Position numbers and translations under genes: made by a program. Shown one piece after another: positions 41,501 to 49,368 of a stretch of DNA of 64,000 bases (positions within the stretch are counted from its first letter, which is position 1; each line of letters opens with the position of its first letter). The stretch is taken from NCBI GenBank assembly GCA_964455285.1, contig CAYVVG010000007.1, positions 26,687-90,686 of the forward strand. Reading direction: 5' to 3'. A model generated the notes under the pieces. It was not told where the DNA came from. It was given only the letters and a program-made list of their open reading frames with translations, and did no database searches. The stretch comes from CAIVAT01 sp964455285. Lineage in GTDB: Bacteria; Bacteroidota; Bacteroidia; Bacteroidales; FEN-979.

Positions 41501-44500
41501 GGCTGCTGACACTGAAGGCAGTCGATCCGTTTGGTGATACGGTGGTTGTGAAACGGTACCTGACATTCTTTTCGCCGGTGTCGCGGGAGGTCCCCGTCCA
41601 GGCGCTGGGTTGGTTCGTTCCCCTGAAGAGCGAAGGCGAGCCCGGGCAGTCGGCCCGCTTCCTCGTGGGATCGAAAGAGGATGATGTACGTGTGATGCTC
41701 GAGATCCGGAAAAACGATTCGGTCCTGTCGCGCGAATGGCTGCGCCTCAACGACCGGGTGCTGTCGCTCGATATTCCCGTCCGGGAGGATTACCGGGGGA
41801 ATGTCTCGGCGAATTTTCTTTTCATCAAACACAACCGATCCTTCCAGTTCAGCCGGCTGATCACAGTTCCCCACCGGAACCGGAAGCTGGACATCACGAT
41901 CGGATCGTTCCGCGACCGGCTGGAACCCGGGGCATCCGAACAGTGGACCGTCCGCGTCACAGGTCCTGCCGGAAAGCCGGTACGGGCCGAACTGCTTGCC
42001 TCCCTCTACGATGCCTCCCTCGATCTTTTCCGGCCCAACCAGTGGTCTTTCCATCTGTACCAGCGTTTCTCGGGGATCTATCCCTGGAACGACGACCAGG
42101 CTTTCGGCACCTCGCGGGGGCAGTATCTCCTGCCGGCCGGCACCACCGAGGGTTATCGGACACATCCGGCGTTACGGCTGAACTGGTTCGGCGCCGCCTT
42201 TTTCAGCGGCAGAGGATATATGCGGTATTCGCGGGGGATGACCGGGAAGGGCGGAGATATGCAAATGGACGAGTTGTCCTTATCCTTGCCCGAAACAACG
42301 TCGGCAAAGGCTGAGAGCAGCGAAGCTCCTCCCCCGTCGCCGTCGGGATCAGGCACAGATAATGGTACAGGAGGAGAGAAGGGACGCAGCGGTCGCCCCG
42401 ACCGTACGCCCGTACCCCAGATCCGGCGGGATATGCGCGAAACCGCCTTTTTCTACCCGGTGCTCCGGAGCGATTCGGCCGGGGAACTGACCCTGGCGTT
42501 CACCGTGCCGGAGTCGCTGACCCGGTGGAAACTGATGGGGCTTGCTCACACGAAAGCGCTTGATGTCGGACTCCTGGAAAAAGAGCTTGTGACGCGCAAG
42601 GACCTGATGGTCTATCCCAATGCGCCGAGATTCCTTCGCCAGGGCGATACAGTGATCTTCAGCGCCCGGATCGCCAACCTCTCGGGGGGTGATCTTTCGG
42701 GGAGTGCGGTGCTTGATCTGAACGACGGGATCACGGGGAGGGAGAGGGGGGACCTTCTTGCAGCGGACGGGCGGACAGGCGGACGGGCGGATAAATTTGA
42801 TGTGAAAAAGGGTCTCAGTACGGTGGTTTCGTGGAAGCTGGTCATTCCTGTCGCCACGGATCTTTCGCTGCTCCGGTTCCGGATCACTGCCACGGCCGGC
42901 AATTTCAGCGACGGCGAGGAGCGGAACATCCCGGTGCTTACCAACCGGATGATGGTGACCGAATCACTGCCCCTGCCCGTGAGGGGGAAAGGCACTTCCG
43001 CCTTTACATTCGGAAAACTGACGGGTTCGGCCGATGCCGGAGGCAGCGCCAGCATGAAGAATTACCGGCTCACGCTTGAATTCGCCTCCAACCCGGCGTG
43101 GTATGCCATCCAGGCGCTGCCCTCTCTGAATGAAAAGAGCTTTGAAAACGCCGATGCCATTTTCGCAGCCTGGTGGTCGAACAGCCTGGCCGCCCATATT
43201 GCCCAATCAAACCCGAAGATCAGGGCAGTGTTCGATGCCTGGAAGAACCTGACACCCGATGCCCTGCAGTCGAATCTATCGAAAAACCAGGATCTGAAAA
43301 CAGCCCTGTTGCAGGAGACGCCTTGGGTCGTGCAGGCGAACAGCGAATCGGGCCGCAAGCAGCGGCTGGGGCTTTTTTTCGACCGCGACAACCTGGCCAT
43401 GAACCTGGCCGAAAACTTCCGCAAACTGGAAAAACTGCAGTCACCCAACGGCGGCTGGAGCTGGTTTGCGGGGATGCCCGAAAACCGGTATATCACTCAG
43501 AATATCCTCACCGGAATGGCCCGGCTGCACCACCTGGGGGTTCGCGCGAATCCCGACGATCCCGCCTTACGCCGGATGATGGAAAAAGCGGTCAGGTACC
43601 TCGACGGGGAACTGGCGCACGATTACCAGGAACTGGTGAAATACCGGCCGGCCAGTCTTGGGGAAAACCACCTGGGAGGGATCCAGATCCAGTACCTCTA
43701 TGCCCGTTCGTTGTTGTCAGGCATCCCGGGTTTTTCGCTCGACAAGGCGGCCCGGGATGCACAGAAAGCCTTTGATTATTACCGGAAACAGGCCGAAACC
43801 TGGTGGTTGAAACAGGACCGGCACCTGCAGGGAATGATCGCATTGTCGCTGGACCGGCTCGGAAATAAGGAAGTTCCGGCGCTGATCGCGAAATCGTTGT
43901 CGGAGAAGGCACTTCACTCGGGCGAAATGGGCATGTACTGGGCCGGCGACGGAGGGTATAACTGGTACCAGGCCCCCGTTGAGACCCAGGCGCTGATGAT
44001 CGAGCTCTTCGACGAGGTGGCCGGAGACCGGGAAGCCGTGGAAGAGATGAAAGTATGGTTGCTGAAACAGAAGCAAACGCAGGACTGGCGTTCGGGCCGT
44101 GCCACGCTGGAGGCCTGTTATGCCCTCCTGCTCCGCGGGACCGATCTGCTGGCCGACGACAGCGGGGTGAAGATCACCCTCGGGAAACGGAAGATCGATC
44201 CCGCCGACATGCCGGATCTGAGGATGGAGGCCGGCACGGGTTACTTCCGGCTGTCGTGGCAGGGTTCGGAGATCACCCCCGACATGGGAAATATCACCGT
44301 AACCAAAAAGGGAGAAGGAACCGCCTGGGGCGGGCTTTACTGGCAGTATTTCGAGGATCTCGACAGGATCACCCCGGCTGCCACTCCGCTGAAGCTGGAA
44401 AAACAGGTCTTCACGGAGCGGAATACCCCGTCGGGACCGGAGCTGGTGCCCGTGACCGGCTCTCTGAACGTGGGTGACAAGCTGGTCGTGCGCATCGTCG

Positions 44501-44835
44501 TCAGGGTCGACAGGGATATGGAATACATTCACCTGAAGGACCTGCGGGCAAGTAGCCTTGAACCGCTGTCACCCCGGGCCGGGGAGGAGACCGGCGGGGG
44601 GCTCTCGGGATACCGTTACCGCAACGGGATGGGGTATTACCAGAGCACAACCGATGTGGCCACCCATTTCTTTTTCGATTACCTGCCGAAGGGCACCTGG
44701 GTGTTCGAGTACGGTTTGAAAGTCAATGCCGGAGGCAGCTATTCGAACGGGATCACATCGGTGCAGTGCATGTATGCGCCGGAATTCTCGGCTCATTCGG
44801 AAGGGATAAGGATCGCGGTGCAGCAGGGGAATTGA
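38593..44835 (+). CDS. Alpha-2-macroglobulin family protein without thioester
   Basis: 2080 residues from ATG 38593, where a signal peptide begins (MKISARFLLPFMLVTAAIISV, cleavage near YSQ). An N-terminal Bacteroidota-specific region with TPR-like helices spans about 30-440. Macroglobulin (MG) domains follow, including FFYTDRAIYRPGQSIHFKG near 630. The A2M core is near 1280 (ETAFFYPVLRSDSAGELTLAF), and an alpha-toroid near 1480-1830 contains SPNGGWSWFAGMPEN. Where thioester members carry a Cys-x-Glu-Gln motif, this protein has SFENADAIFAAWW near 1515, so it cannot trap proteases covalently. Periplasmic protease-inhibiting or envelope-protecting roles are typical of the bacterial family. No penicillin-binding protein 1C partner gene is adjacent. 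Confidence 0.88.
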   Translation: MKISARFLLPFMLVTAAIISVPLYSQKKVKPPAPSFVRSSAHPFAILWQQADSLAALGQPRSALEVVEKIYRQAKKDQNDPQWIKAVIYRIRLNSEFQEDFLPRIMAGLKKEMEEAQPPSRQILQSILAEVYWKYYQNNQYRFRDRTRIGGNLPDSVETWDLNTLAQVIAQTYLLSLGQPDSLEKTPIGRYEVILEAEVFREGTSDSLKKEAARFTPTLYDFLAGRALDYFTSAQGGINLPARRFEVDQPWYFSTPGEYAVRRAAIPPDPGAPASYALRIFSDLAAFHLDDKDRRALIETNLRRLEFVHERSTLAGRDSLYADALKKFEHAETASPWSASVSFARATFLHSQGERYQPFVPGPFRWMIREALEVCNRAVQLYPGSEGGVNCSLLAKTITRPFLQITTEKAVVPEKPSLALLGVKNAGEVSFRLVKADPELYREKSSDPDREALNRYLASLPPVKSWQQKIPDEGDYQQHQAQIALPELPSGFWILLAFPFPEPAAAGSGPAHAAFWSTRISYAGKQNSNDGSYGYFLLDRETGHPLTGAVAELWEKRYNYRERNYSDLRLEDYRPDDQGYVEVPASGNENRAMNRYLRIRLDDDLLVTDNFYQYPVVRTPEQTFTQTFFYTDRAIYRPGQSIHFKGIVITRTGEITAIRPNHRTTVVFRDVNGQKVSEMVLTSNEFGSISGTFTAPLGVLAGEMSIANETGSVPVSVEEYKRPTFEVTGNPVEGNYRLGSPVTVTGSALAYSGNPVDGAKVGYRVVRRARFPYWDWSWRWPMPASPEVEIAGGSTITGNDGSFSITFPALPDPTVGKASMPVFDFTVYADVTSGDGETRSVQLGVSAGYRSLLIAASLPETVNLALDTSAKITAVNLNGRKTPADVTVTLQRLRQPDRAFRKRAWERPDMHLVTAADFRSKFPYDVYDDEDNPEMWGIQETLISRTLRTDADSILALSGAGGNKPLPGTWLLTLKAVDPFGDTVVVKRYLTFFSPVSREVPVQALGWFVPLKSEGEPGQSARFLVGSKEDDVRVMLEIRKNDSVLSREWLRLNDRVLSLDIPVREDYRGNVSANFLFIKHNRSFQFSRLITVPHRNRKLDITIGSFRDRLEPGASEQWTVRVTGPAGKPVRAELLASLYDASLDLFRPNQWSFHLYQRFSGIYPWNDDQAFGTSRGQYLLPAGTTEGYRTHPALRLNWFGAAFFSGRGYMRYSRGMTGKGGDMQMDELSLSLPETTSAKAESSEAPPPSPSGSGTDNGTGGEKGRSGRPDRTPVPQIRRDMRETAFFYPVLRSDSAGELTLAFTVPESLTRWKLMGLAHTKALDVGLLEKELVTRKDLMVYPNAPRFLRQGDTVIFSARIANLSGGDLSGSAVLDLNDGITGRERGDLLAADGRTGGRADKFDVKKGLSTVVSWKLVIPVATDLSLLRFRITATAGNFSDGEERNIPVLTNRMMVTESLPLPVRGKGTSAFTFGKLTGSADAGGSASMKNYRLTLEFASNPAWYAIQALPSLNEKSFENADAIFAAWWSNSLAAHIAQSNPKIRAVFDAWKNLTPDALQSNLSKNQDLKTALLQETPWVVQANSESGRKQRLGLFFDRDNLAMNLAENFRKLEKLQSPNGGWSWFAGMPENRYITQNILTGMARLHHLGVRANPDDPALRRMMEKAVRYLDGELAHDYQELVKYRPASLGENHLGGIQIQYLYARSLLSGIPGFSLDKAARDAQKAFDYYRKQAETWWLKQDRHLQGMIALSLDRLGNKEVPALIAKSLSEKALHSGEMGMYWAGDGGYNWYQAPVETQALMIELFDEVAGDREAVEEMKVWLLKQKQTQDWRSGRATLEACYALLLRGTDLLADDSGVKITLGKRKIDPADMPDLRMEAGTGYFRLSWQGSEITPDMGNITVTKKGEGTAWGGLYWQYFEDLDRITPAATPLKLEKQVFTERNTPSGPELVPVTGSLNVGDKLVVRIVVRVDRDMEYIHLKDLRASSLEPLSPRAGEETGGGLSGYRYRNGMGYYQSTTDVATHFFFDYLPKGTWVFEYGLKVNAGGSYSNGITSVQCMYAPEFSAHSEGIRIAVQQGN

Positions 44836-44899
44836 TCCGGTCGAAAAGACTTCCGGTGTTTTTCTTTCAGGCCGATGGTGGATTTTCCCGTTTTCGGCT

Positions 44900-44907
44900 T
44901 AACTTTA
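44900..44907 (+). promoter_or_regulatory. Weak -7 promoter element for the HTH regulator
   Basis: TAACTTTA differs from TAnnTTTG in one base and lies 19 bases before ATG 44927. CCCGTTTTCGG sits just upstream but lacks the spacing of the paired operators at 8542 and 31414. Confidence 0.4.
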
Positions 44908-44926
44908 CCCCGTCAAAACCCTATCC

Positions 44927-45934
44927 ATGGAGCGACATTCTTCGATCCAGGATCTTCTTTTCCGGACGATCCGGAACAAACTTCCTTCGAACATCTCCTT
45001 CGTGCATGAGCTTTCGGAACTGCTCGGCATCAGTTACGACAGCGCATACAGGAGGATCCGTGGAGACAAAGAGTTGCCGCTGGAGGAGCTGAAGACGATC
45101 TGCCTCCATTACAACATATCGGTCGATCAGCTTTTCAATCTGAAAAGCGACCACATGATCTTCAGTTCACTGGCGATCGGGCAGGAGGGGCTCGACATTG
45201 AAAAGTGGATCCGGGTCCTGTTATCGGCGATCCACCAGATCCATGCCGCCCGGGACAAAGAGATCCTCTATGCGGCCAAGGACATTCCCGTGTTCTATTA
45301 TTTCGAATTTCCCGAGATCGCGGCGTTCAAGATCTTCTTCTGGAACAAAACGCTTCTTCCGTCGGGAGGGTATGAGAACACACTGCTGACGCTCGATCCG
45401 CCCGCCGGACTTTACGAGGCGGGGAGGCAGATGCTGATGCATTACGTGAAGATCCCCACCACCGAGATCTGGAGCGAGGAGACCGTATCGAGTATTCTAC
45501 GGCAAATTGAATATTGTTTTCTGTCGGGGTTTTTCCGCGACCCCGCCGATGCCTTCCGTTTGTGCGACGTTTTGGAAACCTGGCTCGTGCATGTCAGGCG
45601 CCAGGCCGAACAAGGATTTCAGTTCATGTACGGCAAGGAGGAAGAGGGCGTGCCGGGAAATTTCCGCCTCTATAAAAATGAAGTGCTGGTGACCGACAAT
45701 ACCATCCTGGTCAGCACCGACGGAAGAAAGACCGCGTACAACACCTACAACGTCATCAATCAGCTGATCACCACCAACCTGGTATTCTGCAGCCAGGTGG
45801 ACTACGCCCTCCGCAACCTCATGCAGCATTCGACGCTGATCAGCGGCACCTCATCCAAAGAAAGGCACCAGTTTTTCAACTCCCTGCACACAAAGGTGAA
45901 AACCCTGAAGAGTCGCCTCGAACGGCAGTCCTGA
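44927..45934 (+). CDS. XRE/BetR-like HTH regulator with large effector region
   Basis: 335 residues. Residues about 20-72 form a helix-turn-helix (SFVHELSELLGISYDSAYRRIRGDKELPLEELKTICLHYNISVDQLF). The remaining 260 residues are a helical/aromatic domain of unknown ligand (DIPVFYYFEFPEIAAFKIFFWNKT). This type is frequent in Bacteroidota as a solitary transcriptional regulator; the N-terminus resembles BetR-type domains. It is monocistronic between the A2M gene and the START-domain gene. The target genes are unknown. Confidence 0.75.
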   Translation: MERHSSIQDLLFRTIRNKLPSNISFVHELSELLGISYDSAYRRIRGDKELPLEELKTICLHYNISVDQLFNLKSDHMIFSSLAIGQEGLDIEKWIRVLLSAIHQIHAARDKEILYAAKDIPVFYYFEFPEIAAFKIFFWNKTLLPSGGYENTLLTLDPPAGLYEAGRQMLMHYVKIPTTEIWSEETVSSILRQIEYCFLSGFFRDPADAFRLCDVLETWLVHVRRQAEQGFQFMYGKEEEGVPGNFRLYKNEVLVTDNTILVSTDGRKTAYNTYNVINQLITTNLVFCSQVDYALRNLMQHSTLISGTSSKERHQFFNSLHTKVKTLKSRLERQS

Positions 45935-46025
45935 AGGGTAAAATCCGGGCTTTTGAACCGAATGAGGGCTGTCCCGCACAATATCTGGAAGGAAAAGCGT
46001 TACTTTGCGGTGCAACACGCGGCAT

Positions 46026-46643
46026 ATGACAAACCCCGTTAAAATCCTCTTCCTGGTGTTGGTCGTCACGGTCGTTTCTTTCGCGGAAGCCCTGGGACAG
46101 TCGTGGGAATTCGCCCGCGAAAAGAACGGCGTAAAAGTTTACACGCGCAAGGAGAAAGACAAGTCAGTGAAATCCTTCCGGGGGACCGCCGATGTACACG
46201 CCCCGATCGAAAAAGCATACGACCTGATCGGGAATGTAAAGAATGTGGAATGGTGGGACAAGAACGTCAGGGAGATCCGGGTCCTTACCTACGAAAAGGA
46301 CAAGCGGTCGCAGTATTACCTGGTGTACGACGCCCCGTGGCCGGTGACCGACCGTGATCTGTGCGTGGATGCCACCATCACGACTGATCCGGTGACAGGG
46401 GCGCGCACCGTGGTGTCGGTGCCCCTGTTGCAGGTGGTGCCGCTCAACCCCAACTACGTCAGGATCACCGATTACTGGCAGAAATGGTCCATCGAGCCCG
46501 CCGGGAGGGGGGTCATCCACCTGGTACTCGAAGGGCGTGTCGATCCTGCGGGAAGTGTTCCCGACTGGATCTACAACATGGTGATCGCCGACACCCCGCT
46601 CAAGGTCATGACCGGGATCAAGGAGCGGCTGGAAAGAAGATAG
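46026..46643 (+). CDS. START-domain lipid-binding-like exported protein
   Basis: 205 residues from ATG 46026, where a signal peptide begins (KILFLVLVVTVVSFAEALGQ). The mature part is a START/SRPBCC domain: WEFAREKNGVKVYTRKEKDKS, then FRGTADVHAPIEKAYDLIGN, VKNVEWWDKN, YLVYDAPWPVTDRDL and GSVPDWIYNMVIADTPLKVM. These are the standard landmarks. The fold binds hydrophobic ligands; the location should be periplasmic. A weak promoter match (TTACTTTG) lies at 46000. The CBM48-like gene is convergent with it. Confidence 0.88.
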   Translation: MTNPVKILFLVLVVTVVSFAEALGQSWEFAREKNGVKVYTRKEKDKSVKSFRGTADVHAPIEKAYDLIGNVKNVEWWDKNVREIRVLTYEKDKRSQYYLVYDAPWPVTDRDLCVDATITTDPVTGARTVVSVPLLQVVPLNPNYVRITDYWQKWSIEPAGRGVIHLVLEGRVDPAGSVPDWIYNMVIADTPLKVMTGIKERLERR

Positions 46644-46651
46644 CGGCTGCC

Positions 46652-46957
46652 TTAGAGCTCGATCACGGAATTTTCCGATCCGAGTCCGCTCGGCACGTAC
46701 CGGTCGGCTTCGGGATCGTTTTCCCAGTTGGTGCCGTCGATGAGATAACGGAACTGGTATTCACGGCCGGTTTCCATGTCGAGGGTGACGGACCAGTCGC
46801 CGTTTTTCGCCTTTTTCAGCGGTGTTTCGCCAAGGGTCCAGTTGTTGAAGTTTCCGACCAGCAGGACGGAAGAGGCTGTTTTATAAGAATCCCCGGAGAG
46901 GGAGAATTTTACTTTGCAAACGGGTTTTGCCTTCAGGAACTTCTTTTCAATGCTCAT
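46652..46957 (-). CDS. Stand-alone glycogen-binding (CBM48/AMPK-like) domain protein
   Basis: 101 residues, essentially one early-set beta-sandwich. VLLVGNFNNWTLGETPLKKAKNGDWSVTLDMETGREYQFRYLIDGTNWENDPEADRYVPSG carries the usual family landmarks (GNFNNW, Phe-Arg-Tyr, Asp-Gly and Trp-Glu-Asn-Asp). Such domains bind glycogen or starch or act as regulatory subunits; a stand-alone form is common in Bacteroidota, with an unknown function. It lacks a signal peptide, so it is cytoplasmic. A good promoter (TACCTTTG) lies 29 bases upstream, divergent from copA. Confidence 0.88.
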   Translation of the reverse strand: MSIEKKFLKAKPVCKVKFSLSGDSYKTASSVLLVGNFNNWTLGETPLKKAKNGDWSVTLDMETGREYQFRYLIDGTNWENDPEADRYVPSGLGSENSVIEL

Positions 46958-46986
46958 AATTATTTTTATTTAAACCAAATCGGGTA

Positions 46987-46994
46987 CAAAGGTA
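46987..46994 (-). promoter_or_regulatory. -7 promoter element for the CBM48-like gene
   Basis: The minus strand reads TACCTTTG, a perfect TAnnTTTG, 29 bases before ATG 46957. Confidence 0.58.
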
Positions 46995-47033
46995 AGGATT
47001 TTTTTTATCCCCCGATGCTATTTAGAATTGATT

Positions 47034-47041
47034 TAAATTTG
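47034..47041 (+). promoter_or_regulatory. -7 promoter element for copA
   Basis: TAAATTTG, a perfect TAnnTTTG, lies 16 bases before ATG 47058. No copper-responsive operator was recognised. Confidence 0.58.
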
Positions 47042-47057
47042 CAGGAAATCCCCCGAT

Positions 47058-49307
47058 ATGGAACTTGTCGAAGGAATCTACCGGATCGAAGGAATGTCGT
47101 GCGCTTCCTGTGCCGGCAGCATCCAAACCCTGTTGTCGGCAACGAACGGGATCCGGCATGCCGCCGTGAACCTCGCCGCGGAACAGGTGGTGATCGCGTT
47201 CGACCCGTCGGTCATCACACTTGATGAAATTTCACGGGCGGTGGAAGGATTGGGTTACCGGCTGATCACCCGGGACCTGTCGGAGGAGGAGGATCGCGAC
47301 CGGGTATCACGCCGCATGACCTCCCTTCGCAACAACACCCTTTTTTCGGTCCTTTTTTCCATCCCCGTCGTTCTGCTCGCCATGGTGTTTCACCACCTTC
47401 CCGGCGGGAACCTCGTGATGCTTTTCCTGACCCTGCCGGTCGTAGGGTGGTTTGGCCGGGAGTTTTTTATCATTGCCTGGAAACGGTTGCTTCACCGGTC
47501 GGCCAACATGGACACCCTCGTGGCCCTGGGTACCGGAAGCGCTTTTCTGCTCAGCCTGTTCAATACGCTGTTCCCGGCGTGGCTGCGTTCGCGCGGGCTG
47601 GAACCCCACGTGTATTATGAAGCCGCCGCGGTGATCATCACCTTTATCCTTCTGGGGCGCTATTTTGAAGAAAGGGCGAAGCAGCGGACCTCGGGGGCGA
47701 TCCGCCAGCTGATGAGCCTGGGTGTCAAGACCGCCCGGGTGATCCGGAACGGGGTGGAGAAAGAGATGCTGATCACGAAGATCAGGGTCGGCGACCTACT
47801 CGTGATCCGGCCGGGGGAAAAGATCCCCACCGACGGCCGGGTGACGGATGGGTTCAGCACCGTGGATGAAAGCATGATCACGGGCGAGTCGGTCCCAGTG
47901 AACAAATGGCCGGGCGAGCGGGTGATCGGTGCGACTGTCAACCAGACCGGGAGCCTGACGATGGTGGCCGAGAAGATCGGCAGCGAGACCATGCTGGCCC
48001 GGATCATCCGCCTGGTACAGGAGGCACAGGGGAGCAAAGCGCCGATCCAGCGCACCGCCGACCGCATCGCCGCCGTGTTTGTGCCCGCCGTGATGGGCCT
48101 TTCGCTGATCACCTTCCTGGCCTGGTCTGCCTGGCACCCCGAGAAGGGGATCGCCTTTGCCCTGATGACCGCAGTCACCGTGCTGGTCATCGCATGCCCT
48201 TGTGCCCTGGGCCTGGCCACTCCCACGGCCCTGATGGTCGGGCTCGGGAAAGCGGCCCGGCATGGGATCCTCATAAGGGATGCCGAAAGTCTCGAGCGGT
48301 TCTGCCGGGCCACCGACATCGTCCTGGATAAAACGGGCACGGTTACCATGGGACGGCCCCAGGTGAAAGAGGTGGCCTGGGATCCGGCCGCTCTCGAAAA
48401 CCCGGCAACGGGAGGCAAAGACCTCTTGCGGGCCGTGGCCGCCATTGAATCGCGGTCGGAACATCCTTTCGCCAAAGCCCTGGTGAATTTTTTCGAAACA
48501 GAACAAAACGGGAATCCGGGGGACAGGGATGGCAACGAATCAGTGACGGATTTTGAAAGTTCCACGGGGAAAGGCGTTGCGGCCAGCTATTCCGGCAATC
48601 GTTACCACATAGGCAGCCGGTCTTTCATCACGGAGGCGGGTTTTCCTGTTCCGGAGGCATTGGAACAGGAGGAGAAAAAACAGAAACAGCTTTCCCGCTC
48701 GGTGGTGTATATCGCCCGGAACGAAAGGGTGGTCTTGCTGGCAGCCCTGGCCGATGTGCTGAAACCGGGATCGGCCGGCGCGATTGCCAACCTCATCCGG
48801 TCGGGACTGAGGGTACACCTGCTGTCGGGCGACAGTGTGCCGATCACCTCCCGGATGGCTTATGAAGCAGGAATATCCCTTTTCAAGGCAGAGGTCTCTC
48901 CCGGGGGAAAAGCCGATTACATCCGGCGGCTGCGGGAAGAGGGGCGGGTGGTTGCCATGGTGGGCGATGGCATCAACGATTCACCGGCCCTGGCGGCAGC
49001 CGACATCGGCATCGCCATGGGAACCGGCACCGATATTGCCATCGAGAGCGCCCAGGTGACGCTGATCCGGGGTGACCTGGAAAAACTGACCACTGCACTC
49101 ACCCTGTCGCACCAAACTGTACGCACCATCCGGCAGAACCTTTTCTGGGCTTTCTTTTATAACCTGGTCACCCTGCCTGTAGCGGCCGGCATTCTCTACC
49201 CATTCACCGGCTTCCTCCTGAATCCCATGCTGGCCGGCGCTGCCATGGCCTTCAGCTCCGTTTCGGTGGTCACAAACAGCCTTCTGCTCCGGTCGCGAAA
49301 ACCATAA
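47058..49307 (+). CDS. copA: Copper-exporting P1B-type ATPase
   Basis: 749 residues. One N-terminal heavy-metal domain has GMSCASC (Cys15 and Cys18). Eight membrane segments include the transport motif Cys380-Pro-Cys382 in IACPCALGLATP. TGES in the actuator domain, phosphorylated Asp424 in DKTGTV, SEHPFAKAL in the nucleotide domain and GDGINDSPALAAADIGIAMGTGTDIA in the hinge complete the signature. CPC favours Cu(I) (or Ag) export across the inner membrane. The next gene is a sensor kinase with no obvious metal role. No copper chaperone or CsoR/CueR gene is adjacent. Confidence 0.95.
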   Translation: MELVEGIYRIEGMSCASCAGSIQTLLSATNGIRHAAVNLAAEQVVIAFDPSVITLDEISRAVEGLGYRLITRDLSEEEDRDRVSRRMTSLRNNTLFSVLFSIPVVLLAMVFHHLPGGNLVMLFLTLPVVGWFGREFFIIAWKRLLHRSANMDTLVALGTGSAFLLSLFNTLFPAWLRSRGLEPHVYYEAAAVIITFILLGRYFEERAKQRTSGAIRQLMSLGVKTARVIRNGVEKEMLITKIRVGDLLVIRPGEKIPTDGRVTDGFSTVDESMITGESVPVNKWPGERVIGATVNQTGSLTMVAEKIGSETMLARIIRLVQEAQGSKAPIQRTADRIAAVFVPAVMGLSLITFLAWSAWHPEKGIAFALMTAVTVLVIACPCALGLATPTALMVGLGKAARHGILIRDAESLERFCRATDIVLDKTGTVTMGRPQVKEVAWDPAALENPATGGKDLLRAVAAIESRSEHPFAKALVNFFETEQNGNPGDRDGNESVTDFESSTGKGVAASYSGNRYHIGSRSFITEAGFPVPEALEQEEKKQKQLSRSVVYIARNERVVLLAALADVLKPGSAGAIANLIRSGLRVHLLSGDSVPITSRMAYEAGISLFKAEVSPGGKADYIRRLREEGRVVAMVGDGINDSPALAAADIGIAMGTGTDIAIESAQVTLIRGDLEKLTTALTLSHQTVRTIRQNLFWAFFYNLVTLPVAAGILYPFTGFLLNPMLAGAAMAFSSVSVVTNSLLLRSRKP

Positions 49308-49340
49308 TATCCACACCCGGTTTCTTTCCGGATATTTTCC

Positions 49341-49348
49341 TATTTTTG
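49341..49348 (+). promoter_or_regulatory. -7 promoter element for the TPR-PAS kinase
   Basis: TATTTTTG, a perfect TAnnTTTG, lies 20 bases before ATG 49369. Confidence 0.55.
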
Positions 49349-49368
49349 ATGAGATTCCCGGAACTGGT

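Noticed and set aside
44886..44900. Third copy of the CCGAAAATCGG-type operator near the HTH regulator
   Set aside because: Only CCCGTTTTCGG is present, the arms are imperfect and the TTTACAC motif and spacing are missing.
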